NCBI GenBank assembly: GCA_028822645.1
Contig: JAPKDG010000010.1
Coordinates: 1-55,895, forward strand
Direction: 5' to 3'
Source: Longimicrobiales bacterium
GTDB lineage: Bacteria > Gemmatimonadota > Gemmatimonadetes > Longimicrobiales > Gaopeijiaceae
Length of the DNA: 55,895 nt
The translations under genes and the position numbers were made by a program. Each line of letters opens with the position of its first letter. Within the stretch, counting starts at the first letter, position 1. This document shows, one piece after another, positions 34,524 to 43,060 of this stretch. The notes under the pieces are model-generated. The model did not search any database, was not told where the DNA came from, and saw only the letters and a program-made list of their open reading frames with translations.

Positions 34524-35566
34524 AATGAAATCTCGGGGAAAATCAATCCGGAAATTGGAGGCATCGAATTTACCAGGACTTGAGCTCCACCGTGGTCAAA
34601 ATGAAAAGTCATTCTTTTGAAATTCAGAGCAGACAAACTTTCTGTCACCTTATCCTGATGGCTCGGATCACAGATCAGGAGTAAATATCCTCCTCCTCCA
34701 GCACCAGCAATTTTACCTCCGTCCGCTCCCATCTTAAGTGCAAGATCGTAAGCCTCATCAATCGCAGGGTTTGAAACACCTTCAGCAAGCCTCTTCTTCA
34801 TCTCCCAAGAATTGTGAATGATCTCACCAACAGCTCTTATATCTCCCAGCCTGAATACCTCTAAGAGATCTTCGGAACTTTGTTTGATACCATGAAGGCT
34901 ATCTATAACCACTGGCTTTTTTTCTGCGGAAGATTGTGACTGTTCTTTGAGAATAGTCGCGGCATCACGGGACTCTCCAGTGAAAAACAACATCACACTT
35001 CTTTCAAATTTTTCCTGAAGTTCAAGCGGCAATCCCACTGGGTTCACCTCTACCCCCTCATCGCTAAACCGCATGACATTCAATCCGCCATATGATGAAG
35101 CATACTGATCCTGCAGGCCAATCGGACGCTTCAATTTTCCAATTTCAATTCCAGAAGCCATATCTGCAGTATGAGACTTTGTGACATTGCGTCCGCAGAG
35201 CGTGGAAAGTGCCTTAATGAGAGCTACGGCCACAGTGCTGGAACTTCCCAAACCAGTTCCTGGTAGAACTTCAGAGGCAGTAAACACAGAGACTCCCTGC
35301 TTTAGTCCGAACTCCTGAAGTATCAGCTTAAGATACCCAAGATCACCTTGAATATTGAAAGGTTCCCCACTTTTTTGCCTTTCAGACATTCCGAAATCAG
35401 CGGAAGTTATTTCCAGGGCGTCATCCATGCTAGGATTAAGCATCACATAGAAATATTTACTAATAGTCGAGCTTACTACCATTCCTCCATAGTCAGAAAA
35501 ATAGGCTGGGAGATCCGTTCCTCCCCCAGCAAAAGAAATTCTGAAAGGTGCTCGGGCTATAAGCAT
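34520..35566 (-). CDS. hddA: D-glycero-D-manno-heptose 7-phosphate kinase-like (GHMP)
   Basis: A 348-residue GHMP-superfamily kinase. HddA phosphorylates C1 of D-glycero-D-manno-heptose 7-phosphate on the way to GDP-heptose. The N-terminus ARAPFRISFAGGGTDLPAYFSDYGG is the HddA/heptose-kinase signature. The ATP loop VLPGTGLGSSSTVAVALIKAL and the C-terminal KIAGAGGGGYLLLI follow. ATG 35566 has GGAG six bases upstream. gmhA and an hddC-gmhB fusion occur 6-8 kb away on the same strand, which supports the heptose assignment over fucokinase or other GHMP enzymes. Confidence 0.87.
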   Translation of the reverse strand: MLIARAPFRISFAGGGTDLPAYFSDYGGMVVSSTISKYFYVMLNPSMDDALEITSADFGMSERQKSGEPFNIQGDLGYLKLILQEFGLKQGVSVFTASEVLPGTGLGSSSTVAVALIKALSTLCGRNVTKSHTADMASGIEIGKLKRPIGLQDQYASSYGGLNVMRFSDEGVEVNPVGLPLELQEKFERSVMLFFTGESRDAATILKEQSQSSAEKKPVVIDSLHGIKQSSEDLLEVFRLGDIRAVGEIIHNSWEMKKRLAEGVSNPAIDEAYDLALKMGADGGKIAGAGGGGYLLLICDPSHQDKVTESLSALNFKRMTFHFDHGGAQVLVNSMPPISGLIFPEISL

Positions 35567-35591
35567 TAAATCTCCAAGTTATTTTTAAGTA

Positions 35592-36719
35592 TTACGATGG
35601 AGTGAGCTCTTTTATAGCAGCTGATATAGTTTCTATTTTCTGTTCTTCCAAGTGTGAAGAGGATGGCAAATAAAGGCCGTTATCGGAAAGAAAATCCGAT
35701 ACCGGGAATTCTGACGTAATCCTGTAGCCCCGGGTCTTTAGCACTGGCTGGCGATTCATTCCTACGAACAGGCGTCTAGTCTGTATTTGTTTACTTATTA
35801 GATGTTTCTCGAGATCATTTCTGCTGAACCCAGCCTGTTCTGGATCTATGGTAATAGCAGTCATCCAGTAGACATTCTTCGCCCAAGACAGTTCGTCTTG
35901 AAAATGAATTCCTGGCACTCCTGCTAAAGAATGACGATACATAGTATTCACCCTGCGACGTCCGGCAATCAGTTTGTCGATTTTACCTAGTTGGGCCCAT
36001 GCCAGAGCTGCTTGAATATTGGTCATACGATAATTGTATCCCACATCCTCATGAATGAAGTGGCGTGGGCCAGCTAACGGAAAACATTGGTTTCGATAGT
36101 AACGACATTTGTTCGCCAAGTCTTCAGAGTTAGTAACGATCAATCCCCCTTCTCCACTAGTTATAATCTTGTTCGCAAATAGACTGAAAGTCGCTATGGT
36201 TCCCAATGAACCAGCTCGCCGACCTTTATATTCCGCACCATGTGCTTGTGCCGCGTCCTCAATGATCGGCAGACCGTGTTTTTCTGCTATATCTGAAATG
36301 ACATCCATGTCACAAGGATGGCCATATAGGTGGACTACCATTATTGCTTTTGTCTTGGAGGTGATCGACTTCTCTATCAAGTCAGGATCGATATTCCAGG
36401 TTATTGCTTCAGCTTCTACTGGAACCGGAGTTATCCCTTCGTACATCAGCGCATAGATTCCGTAGATTCCGTTGTGATTAGGTACTATTACTTCATCTCC
36501 AGCAGACAACTCCAAGGCTCTAATGGCCAAATGGATCGCTACTGTGCCATTACAAACCGAGACTCCGTGTTTGGTATGACTATATTTTGCAAAATCAGCC
36601 TCAAGCTTATCATTGTATTTTCCACCAGAAGATACCCATCCGCTATCAAATGCATCTATAAGTGCCTGTCTCTCCTCAGATCCATATGTTGGCTCACAAA
36701 CTGGTATAAATTCACTCAC
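35592..36719 (-). CDS. GDP-perosamine-synthase-like 4-aminotransferase
   Basis: A 375-residue DegT/DnrJ/EryC1 PLP aminotransferase most like PerA/RfbE, which aminates C4 of GDP-4-keto-6-deoxymannose. Family features are PVCEPTYGSEERQALIDAFDSGWVSSGGKYNDKLEADFAKY, GVSVCNGTVAIHLAIRALEL, EDAAQAHGAEYKGRRAGSLGTIATFSLFANKIITSGEGG (PLP-Lys) and GYNYRMTNIQAALAWAQLGKID. GTG start at 36719. It follows a Gmd homologue with an altered active site (57 bases), so the real substrate may be a 4-keto sugar that still bears its C6 hydroxyl. GDP-perosamine remains possible; see findings. Confidence 0.8.
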   Translation of the reverse strand: MSEFIPVCEPTYGSEERQALIDAFDSGWVSSGGKYNDKLEADFAKYSHTKHGVSVCNGTVAIHLAIRALELSAGDEVIVPNHNGIYGIYALMYEGITPVPVEAEAITWNIDPDLIEKSITSKTKAIMVVHLYGHPCDMDVISDIAEKHGLPIIEDAAQAHGAEYKGRRAGSLGTIATFSLFANKIITSGEGGLIVTNSEDLANKCRYYRNQCFPLAGPRHFIHEDVGYNYRMTNIQAALAWAQLGKIDKLIAGRRRVNTMYRHSLAGVPGIHFQDELSWAKNVYWMTAITIDPEQAGFSRNDLEKHLISKQIQTRRLFVGMNRQPVLKTRGYRITSEFPVSDFLSDNGLYLPSSSHLEEQKIETISAAIKELTPS

Positions 36720-36776
36720 GTCCCTTCACTCCTCATTATGGACTTCTCCGACCTCAACTTGTCTTCCGCCTAGATC

Positions 36777-37754
36777 TTAGTTCTTCTCCATCTCAAGATC
36801 ATTTTCCACCATCATCCTAACAAGATCAGAGAAACTAACTTTAGGGTTAAATCCCAATACTTTTTTCGCTTTTGCAGAATTTCCAACTAGCGTACTCGTC
36901 GGGGTAACTCTATAAAATTCCTGTGAGCTTTTAACATAGTCTTTTGGGTCTAACCCTACGGTGGCAAAAGCTACATCTACGAAATCCTGCACCGAGTGTG
37001 CCTCCCCCGTAGCAATTACATAGTCATCGGGCTCGTCCTGCTGTAGGGCCAACCATTCCGCTTCTACATAATCTCCTGAAAAACCCCAATCTATCTTCGC
37101 CGATGTGTCTCCCAGGACCAGCTCACTCTGTTTTCCAACGGAAATCCTAGCAACCGATTGAGAAATCTTTCTAGTCACATAATCTGCGGGACGACGTGGG
37201 GATTCATGATTGAATAAAATCACATTAGAAGCATGCATACCGTAGGCTTGCCTATAGTATCTAGTCATGTAGTAGGCAAACGTTTTGGCGACAGCGTAGG
37301 GGCTCTGCGGATTGAAACGAGTTGATTCATCCTGGGTCTCCGATTCAACTTTCCCAAACATATTGGAAGTACAGGGTTGGAGATATCGAATATTCACGTC
37401 GATTTGCCTGATAATTTCCAAGATCCGAGCCACAGCAGCGGCAGTGATATCACTTGAGTATCCCACCATATCGTAGCTCCAACGGACATGGTCCTGATCT
37501 GCCTCATTGTAAATCTCATTGGGGCGTATTTCTGCGATTATTCTATAAAGTGAAGTAGGATCAGCTAAATCACCCTGATGTAAAAAAAACTGCTTGTTAA
37601 AAACATCTTGGTCTGAAATAATATGGGAAATGTTAACAGTATTCCCTGTGGCCGACTTTCTTATCAGACCATGAACTTCGTATCCCTTGGCCAGCAACAA
37701 ATCGGCCATGTAACTTCCATCTTGTCCCGTGACCCCAAAAATCAATGCTTTCAT
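36777..37754 (-). CDS. Gmd-family GDP-sugar dehydratase/oxidase, catalytic Glu replaced
   Basis: A 325-residue extended SDR closest to GDP-mannose 4,6-dehydratase: GVTGQDGSYMADLLLAKGYEVHGLIRKS at the N-terminus, SPYAVAKTFAYYMTRYYRQAYG with Tyr153/Lys157, and ILFNHESPRRPADYVTRKISQSVARI. The motif read as STSELYG in active Gmd is CTSNMFG here (Thr129-Ser130-Asn131), so the Glu that acts in C5 proton transfer and water loss is Asn. The upstream block EIYNEADQDHVRWSYD also departs from EIYNLAAQSHV. The Rossmann and Tyr-Lys residues for C4 oxidation are intact. It may stop at a 4-keto product. Neighbours are a perosamine-synthase-like aminotransferase and gmm. Confidence 0.82.
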   Translation of the reverse strand: MKALIFGVTGQDGSYMADLLLAKGYEVHGLIRKSATGNTVNISHIISDQDVFNKQFFLHQGDLADPTSLYRIIAEIRPNEIYNEADQDHVRWSYDMVGYSSDITAAAVARILEIIRQIDVNIRYLQPCTSNMFGKVESETQDESTRFNPQSPYAVAKTFAYYMTRYYRQAYGMHASNVILFNHESPRRPADYVTRKISQSVARISVGKQSELVLGDTSAKIDWGFSGDYVEAEWLALQQDEPDDYVIATGEAHSVQDFVDVAFATVGLDPKDYVKSSQEFYRVTPTSTLVGNSAKAKKVLGFNPKVSFSDLVRMMVENDLEMEKN

Positions 37755-37763
37755 ATGAATTCC

Positions 37764-38183
37764 TTAACCCTCTTGTACAACAAATTTTTCTGGTAACTCT
37801 TTAGCCCAAGTGAAATCAGTACTTTGCCTATCCAAAGAAATAGCTTCTGAGTCTGTTAATCTAGCCTGATAAACTAACGATATAGTATGATATGGTATAT
37901 CCTTTCCTCTGCAATCCACGGCGAATGTTTCCTCAAAAAATCCAAAAAATTCCAAAGAGGTCAGACCAACCCCCAATTCCTCTCTTCCTTTTCGAAAAGC
38001 TCCATCGATTGCTTTCTCTGCATGTAAGAGCCTGCCCCCTGGAACCCACCACTCACCCTTAAGAGGATGGTTAGCTCTCTTCACTAGCAGGAAATTACCT
38101 TTTGAATTTTCAATCACTAGATCTACACACACCACTGGAAGTACTTTGGTGATAGAAGCGTACAGAGTCTCTGGTATTCTCAT
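37764..38183 (-). CDS. gmm: Nudix GDP-sugar hydrolase, Gmm-like
   Basis: A 139-residue Nudix protein resembling GDP-mannose mannosyl hydrolase. The Nudix region is VPGGRLLHAEKAIDGAFRKGREELGVGL (residues about 47-74). It keeps the GxxxxxE spacing and the REELG end, but has Lys where the first Glu of the canonical RE pair would be, as in Gmm. An N-terminal VVCVDLVIENSKGNFLLVKRANHPLKGEWW is typical of Gmm. Gmm usually accompanies gmd in GDP-sugar clusters and may clear or regulate GDP-mannose pools. ATG 38183, 10 bases upstream of gmd. Substrate is inferred. Confidence 0.82.
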   Translation of the reverse strand: MRIPETLYASITKVLPVVCVDLVIENSKGNFLLVKRANHPLKGEWWVPGGRLLHAEKAIDGAFRKGREELGVGLTSLEFFGFFEETFAVDCRGKDIPYHTISLVYQARLTDSEAISLDRQSTDFTWAKELPEKFVVQEG

Positions 38184-38211
38184 GATCGAAAAGAGTGGCT
38201 AGCCATATTTC

Positions 38212-39408
38212 TTAAGATCCAATGAGGATCTGTTCATATTCCTTAGCTATTAAATCCCAATCGAATCTTTTGGCGTTTTCGATCACTGCCAGTCGCATCT
38301 TTTGTAGGATTTTCTTATCAGAAAGAACTGAGTACAAACCATCCGCCAATGCTTCTGGCGTAACTGGATCTATCCAGAGTCCTGTCGTTCCGTGAACTAT
38401 AAGATCGGGATCCATCCCATCAGGACATCTGAATCCTAACACGGGAAGCCCACATCCATAAGCCTCATAGAGAGTGACATTGCCAGCCCCTCCTCCAATC
38501 GTTGGAATCACACACAAAGAACATTCCTTCATAATGGCGTACACTTCTTTGTTATCTGGGATCAGACCGTAAAATGTCACCTGATCAGAAATCTTCAGTT
38601 TTTCTGAGAGACCAGTAAGTTTCTTCCTCTCAGGACCGTCGCCTATTAGAGCCAAACTGACTTTCAGTCCATATCTTTCTCTCAAAGAAGCGACAGCTTT
38701 CAATAGTAGATTCACACCCTTATGATTTTTTAAACGACCCAGGCAGACTATATCAAATAGTGGCAATTGTAACTCGCTGAGCTCCCCAATTTCTTCTTTG
38801 GGAACTCCACTAGGCAGAAAATGGACTCCTTCTTCCTGGCCACTCACTCTCCGTATTCGTTCCTGTTCAACTCTGGAATCAGTCACTAAATCAGCCACAT
38901 GCACGGTATACCGAAGAAGGATTTTTTCAAGAAGCAATCCTATCCAACCAACTGACTTAGAATACCGAATCCACAAATTATCCCACACTTCAAACCAATC
39001 GATAACCAGTGGTTTATTTTTGTGGTGGCAAGCGATAGCAATCGGCAGAAGATGACTCATAGGCCACTGGCTAGCCCAAACAAAGTCATACTGCTTAACT
39101 CTCCAAAGGTTCGCCAGAATTCTAAGAAAGAAATGGATCGGTTGAATCTTACTACGTTTCCCTTTCTTATTATAAAATTGAGGACTCTGACCTAGGCCTA
39201 TATATTTTATGCCATTTTCGACCTTAGTTTTACCACCTTCCCAACTTTGGTAAGACAACAGATCGACTTCCCAGCCGAGCTTGACCAACCTTCTGCCTAC
39301 TTCGAATTGTCGCCTCTGGGCACCACCTTTCACATAGGGATATGCCACGTCAGCAACCATAAGCAACTTCTTCCCTCTTGTATCTCCCTCACGGTGTGTT
39401 TTTTTCAT
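38212..39408 (-). CDS. GT4-family glycosyltransferase
   Basis: A 398-residue retaining GT-B glycosyltransferase. The N-terminal domain has VADVAYPYVKGGAQRRQFEVGRRLVKLGWEVDLLSY. The C-terminal nucleotide-sugar domain has FDIVCLGRLKNHKGVNLLLKAVASL, VSLALIGDGPERKKL and the E-x7-E motif in NVTLYEAYGCGLPVLGFRCPDG. Such enzymes add a sugar to the lipid-linked repeat unit on the cytoplasmic face. The donor cannot be told; GDP-heptose, GDP-amino sugar or UDP-xylose are all made here. ATG 39408 is preferred over TTG 39411. Confidence 0.88.
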   Translation of the reverse strand: MKKTHREGDTRGKKLLMVADVAYPYVKGGAQRRQFEVGRRLVKLGWEVDLLSYQSWEGGKTKVENGIKYIGLGQSPQFYNKKGKRSKIQPIHFFLRILANLWRVKQYDFVWASQWPMSHLLPIAIACHHKNKPLVIDWFEVWDNLWIRYSKSVGWIGLLLEKILLRYTVHVADLVTDSRVEQERIRRVSGQEEGVHFLPSGVPKEEIGELSELQLPLFDIVCLGRLKNHKGVNLLLKAVASLRERYGLKVSLALIGDGPERKKLTGLSEKLKISDQVTFYGLIPDNKEVYAIMKECSLCVIPTIGGGAGNVTLYEAYGCGLPVLGFRCPDGMDPDLIVHGTTGLWIDPVTPEALADGLYSVLSDKKILQKMRLAVIENAKRFDWDLIAKEYEQILIGS

Positions 39409-39430
39409 CAAAAATTTTCCTAAACTGATC

Positions 39431-40366
39431 TTATCTAGTTTCTATAATCTTCTTAACTGCCAGCTTCACTGATTCGAAAGAAGTGGCCGGCGGGCCCCAT
39501 CCCAACATTTGCAATTTTTGAGTGTCATACTCATACGTGGGAACGTCTCCTTTCCACCCTTGGCTTCCACCCGTGTAAGCAATATCTTGCGTCGCCCCAT
39601 AGCCTTCTAAAACTAATTTCGCAATATCAGCAACAGTCGTTCGGTCAGATGGACCAATATTAAACAGATTCATCTTCTCGTCAGCATTCTCAAAAATATA
39701 CAACAGAGCTTCAATCAATTCGTGAACGTACATGTAAGGCTTACTCTGTTTTCCGTCACCGAGCACTTCGAGTTGTGCAGGATTTCCGTCGAGTTTTTCT
39801 AAAAGATCGTAGATAATTCCATGAGTGGATCGGTCTCCAACAACATTTGGAAAGCGACATACCCATGCCTGGATATCATAAAGCCCCGAAAACGCAGAGA
39901 TAAAAGCTTCTGACGCTAACTTGCTAGCACCATACAGTGATTCTGGTAATGCTGGAGAATCCTCTCTCAGCCTCCCCGCCTGCTCTCCAAAAATAGCCCC
40001 TGTAGAAGCAAACAAGATCTTCCTGACATTATATTTCTGCATACATTCTAACACATGATAACTCGTCATGAACGTCAGCTGCAGGTCCCTTTCCGTAGAT
40101 TCTGTTCCAGCTCGGATATCAGAATTAGCTGCAAAGTGGAACACTGCATCAAAAGATTCACGTTCGAATAACCCGTCCAACTTATCCAGCTCTAGTAAAT
40201 CCAAGTCGTACAATGAAAAATCTGGATGCTCCATTGCATCCTTTAGGTGTTCTCTGCGTCCTAAAATGAAATTATCAACACAGACAACCTGGTTCCCTCG
40301 CTCCAACAATTGGTCTACCAGGTGACTACCTATAAATCCAGCTCCTCCTGTTACCAATATCTTCAT
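39431..40366 (-). CDS. NAD-dependent sugar epimerase/dehydratase (extended SDR)
   Basis: A 311-residue extended SDR, starting at ATG 40366 (MKILVTGGAGFIGSHLVDQLL); a TTG 33 bases upstream would overlap the previous gene. Motifs are the Rossmann loop, FHFAANSDIRAG, ILFASTGAIFGEQ with Ser-Thr, and LYGASKLASEAFISAF (Y-x-x-x-K). It resembles UDP-glucose 4-epimerase or nucleoside-sugar epimerases of GT clusters rather than a dehydratase, as no DE pair follows the Thr. The reaction is not determinable. It lies 13 bases downstream of the small phosphoglycosyl transferase and upstream of the GT4 gene. Confidence 0.82.
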   Translation of the reverse strand: MKILVTGGAGFIGSHLVDQLLERGNQVVCVDNFILGRREHLKDAMEHPDFSLYDLDLLELDKLDGLFERESFDAVFHFAANSDIRAGTESTERDLQLTFMTSYHVLECMQKYNVRKILFASTGAIFGEQAGRLREDSPALPESLYGASKLASEAFISAFSGLYDIQAWVCRFPNVVGDRSTHGIIYDLLEKLDGNPAQLEVLGDGKQSKPYMYVHELIEALLYIFENADEKMNLFNIGPSDRTTVADIAKLVLEGYGATQDIAYTGGSQGWKGDVPTYEYDTQKLQMLGWGPPATSFESVKLAVKKIIETR

Positions 40367-40379
40367 CTGGACACCATCC

Positions 40380-41021
40380 TCAATATGCTCCTTTACCAAT
40401 GATTACTTTCCAGGGTGTGAGTAAAAAAATCTTGAGATCCATCCTCAAAGACCTACCAGCAAGATACAATCTGTCGAACTCTATCCTCTCTTCATAACTC
40501 ACATTGTTTCTTCCACTTACTTGCCACAGGCCAGTAATTCCAGGCCGAACCGAATGTCGGTGCTGCAAAAAATCCTCACCCGCAATTTCTATATACCTAA
40601 ACTCTTCTGCTTTAGAAATCGGCCTTGGACCAACCACGGACATTTCTCCACATAGGACATTCCAGAACTGTGGAAATTCATTTATGCTTGTTTTTCTCAG
40701 TAGATTTCCAAGTCCAGGAAGGACCCTGGGATCTTCTTTTAATTTGTAGTCCCTTTCCCACTCTAATCTCAATACAGGATTGTCCTGCAATATTTTCTCT
40801 ATCTTTAAGTGGGCGTCAGCTTCCATCGTTGAAATTTTCCACAATTTAATTTTAGCCCCTTCCATTCCGACAACGGGGACTCCAAAAAAGAAGGGGACAC
40901 CTGGATAGCTGAGCTTGAAAACAACCCAAATCAACATCAATGGAAGAGCCGAAATTAGCAGGACTACACTGGAAAACATAAGATCAAACAAACGTTTCAA
41001 GCTTCTATAGATCAATCCCAT
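40380..41021 (-). CDS. Undecaprenyl-phosphate sugar-1-phosphate transferase (PGT)
   Basis: A 213-residue monotopic phosphoglycosyl transferase with one N-terminal membrane hairpin (LFDLMFSSVVLLISALPLMLIWVVFKL). The conserved block is LLRKTSINEFPQFWNVLCGEMSVVGPRPI (107-135), then RPGITGLWQVSGRNNVSYEER. It initiates the repeat unit by loading a sugar-1-phosphate on undecaprenyl phosphate. The dyad that normally reads Asp-Glu is Asn114-Glu115 here, and the substrate loop KLWKISTM stands in for KFRSM. It is more intact than the homologue at 33.2-34.5 kb. ATG 41021, 13 bases downstream of hddC-gmhB. Confidence 0.85.
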   Translation of the reverse strand: MGLIYRSLKRLFDLMFSSVVLLISALPLMLIWVVFKLSYPGVPFFFGVPVVGMEGAKIKLWKISTMEADAHLKIEKILQDNPVLRLEWERDYKLKEDPRVLPGLGNLLRKTSINEFPQFWNVLCGEMSVVGPRPISKAEEFRYIEIAGEDFLQHRHSVRPGITGLWQVSGRNNVSYEERIEFDRLYLAGRSLRMDLKIFLLTPWKVIIGKGAY

Positions 41022-41034
41022 ACTTGTGCCTGCC

Positions 41035-42342
41035 TCACTGGTCCCTTGAGCTTTCTGTAATCAGCTCACAAGCTTCTTCAATACTGTCCATAACAAAGTC
41101 AGGCTTCTCCTCATAAAGGTCGGCGTCGTGACCATCGTGACCCGTTCGCACTAAAATAGTCTTGCTCACCCCTGCTGCTTGTCCCGCAGCAATATCACAC
41201 AATCTATCCCCTATTAACCACGAATTCTCCATGTCCAAATTATGTTCTTCTAGCGCCTTTAGTATTAACCCTGGAGCTGGTTTCCGACATTCACACTCTC
41301 TCTTGAGCGTTTTATTTTCGCCTGAAAATCCCTTGTCAGGGTGGTGAGGACAAAAATAAATAGCGTCGACAAAAGCTCCATCCAACCCCAAAATCCACTC
41401 CAATTGAGCATGGATTTTCGACAATCCTTCTAAAGTCATAAATCCCTTAGCAAGAGCTGGTTGATTTGTAACTACAATAACCAAAAATCCGTTCTGGTTT
41501 AGCTTACGAATCGATGTAGACGCTCCAGGTATAAGGCTTAACTGGTCAGTCCTGCTCAGATCTCCAACCTCTTTATTGATTACACCGTCTCTATCCAGGA
41601 AACATACTTTTCGTGCAACGCCGCGATTCATTCGACTAATTTTACCAGCCTGAAAGTCCCTTGTCACAGCAGCAAGTCTTTCGCGGGTACCCATATCCTT
41701 AACATATTCTGTGGTAAGATAAGCTCGAATTTTTCCACCAGATTTGACTACTCTAGGAAAAATATCTCGTCCGAAATCACTTGGTTCATTTTCGGGGACC
41801 ATCTCCAAAATGGACGGGTCCAAGACATAGACCGCAGCGTTAACAAGGTTTCGCCGACCAGCAGACTCAGCATGAGGCTTTGCAAAAAATTGTTTAACGA
41901 AGGCCTCGTCATCTATTTCAACTAAATCACTATCCAAGGGGTGGTCATTTGGATGAACTACCAGGGTGGCTAAACTCTCTCGGGATTTATGAAACTCTAC
42001 GAGATGGGTCAGATCAATGTCTACCATCAGATCAGAGTAAATGACTAGAAAAGGATCTTTATGACATTTGGCAAATGCCTTGACAGCCCCAGCTGTTCCA
42101 AGAGGAGGGTCCTCTTTAACTATCTCTAGATCAACTCCAAACTCTGCTCCATCTCCAAAATATTCTTCTATTCTCTCTGCCTTATAGCTAGCCAACACTG
42201 TGACTTGATAGAATTGATGAGATTTTAGTAGCCTGATCTGATGTTCCAACACGGGTATGCCTCCTACTTCGACCATGGGCTTAGGTATATCACTCTTCCC
42301 TAGCCTAGTACCTTTTCCTCCGGCAAGGAGAACCGCCCTCAT
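41035..42342 (-). CDS. hddC-gmhB: Fusion: heptose-1-P guanylyltransferase (HddC) and heptose bisphosphatase (GmhB)
   Basis: A 435-residue two-domain enzyme. Residues about 1-235 are a nucleotidyltransferase: VLLAGGKGTRLGKSDIPKPMVEVGGIPVLEHQI and LVIYSDLMVDIDLTHLVEF. Residues about 245-430 are a HAD phosphatase of the histidinol/heptose-bisphosphate type: VCFLDRDGVINKEVGDLSRTDQLSLIPGA, VTNQPALAKGFM, CPHHPDKGF with CECRKPAPG (zinc), and WLIGDRLCDIAAGQAAGV. Together these would remove the C7 phosphate and attach GMP to heptose-1-P, giving GDP-D-glycero-D-manno-heptose. hddA and gmhA supply the other steps. ATG 42342. The GDP-heptose reading depends on these neighbours. Confidence 0.88.
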   Translation of the reverse strand: MRAVLLAGGKGTRLGKSDIPKPMVEVGGIPVLEHQIRLLKSHQFYQVTVLASYKAERIEEYFGDGAEFGVDLEIVKEDPPLGTAGAVKAFAKCHKDPFLVIYSDLMVDIDLTHLVEFHKSRESLATLVVHPNDHPLDSDLVEIDDEAFVKQFFAKPHAESAGRRNLVNAAVYVLDPSILEMVPENEPSDFGRDIFPRVVKSGGKIRAYLTTEYVKDMGTRERLAAVTRDFQAGKISRMNRGVARKVCFLDRDGVINKEVGDLSRTDQLSLIPGASTSIRKLNQNGFLVIVVTNQPALAKGFMTLEGLSKIHAQLEWILGLDGAFVDAIYFCPHHPDKGFSGENKTLKRECECRKPAPGLILKALEEHNLDMENSWLIGDRLCDIAAGQAAGVSKTILVRTGHDGHDADLYEEKPDFVMDSIEEACELITESSRDQ

Positions 42343-42392
42343 AAACGACCTTCAATCCTCATCGTTTTCCCTAATTGGGGTTCACCAGATTA

Positions 42393-42959
42393 CTAATGCT
42401 CAGATTCATGAAATATATTTGTCAAAATATGATGCAAAACCACATGGCCAGATTCCACCCAACCATAGTCCCAGGAGGGTAATATTATCGGATGGTCTAA
42501 CAAGTCTCTACACACACCTCCATCTTTCCCTAGGAATCCCACTGTAGTCATCCCTATGTCTCTAGCTTTCGAAACCGCTCTAACTAGATTAGGAGAGGAG
42601 CCACTAACGGAAATGACTAAAAGGCTATCGCCTTCTTCAGCCAATGCTTCTAGTTGCTTTTCAAATACAACGTCAAAAGATTCATCGTTACTCCAAGCGG
42701 TTATCAAACCAATGTTCTCGGAAAGCGATATTACTTTTGGCCGCACTCCAGCAGGAGAGATACCCGCTTTCTGAAGATCCAGAGCCAAATGATTTGCTGT
42801 AGAAGCACTCCCACCATTTCCAGCCACAAACATGGTACCGTTGGCGTTTCTCACCCTGATAAGATCTTCAGCAGCGCTTGCCATTGATCTTACGTCTATG
42901 TCACGAATCAGAGTTGCTGCACCCTCCAGCCAAGAACTTATTCTGTCGTCATAATCCAT
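42393..42959 (-). CDS. gmhA: Phosphoheptose isomerase-like SIS protein
   Basis: A 188-residue SIS-domain protein matching GmhA, which converts sedoheptulose-7-phosphate to D-glycero-D-manno-heptose-7-phosphate. Diagnostic pieces are GNGGSASTANHLALDLQKAGI, GDSLLVISVSGSSPNLVRAVSKARDIGMTTVGFLGKDGG and the C-terminal ESGHVVLHHILTNIF. These correspond to the phosphosugar-binding GNGGSA and SGSSPN loops. ATG 42959 (TTG 42962 adjacent). It is 50 bases upstream of hddC-gmhB. The 98 bases between it and legF hold no gene. Confidence 0.9.
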   Translation of the reverse strand: MDYDDRISSWLEGAATLIRDIDVRSMASAAEDLIRVRNANGTMFVAGNGGSASTANHLALDLQKAGISPAGVRPKVISLSENIGLITAWSNDESFDVVFEKQLEALAEEGDSLLVISVSGSSPNLVRAVSKARDIGMTTVGFLGKDGGVCRDLLDHPIILPSWDYGWVESGHVVLHHILTNIFHESEH

Positions 42960-43060
42960 CAAAACTACTCCTAGGAACAGTCGAACTGTTTTTCTATGTT
43001 TGCGGGCCTGCTGAAGTTTTCATGGGGCTGAGACACTGGGTCCATCAATATACCAAGAGG

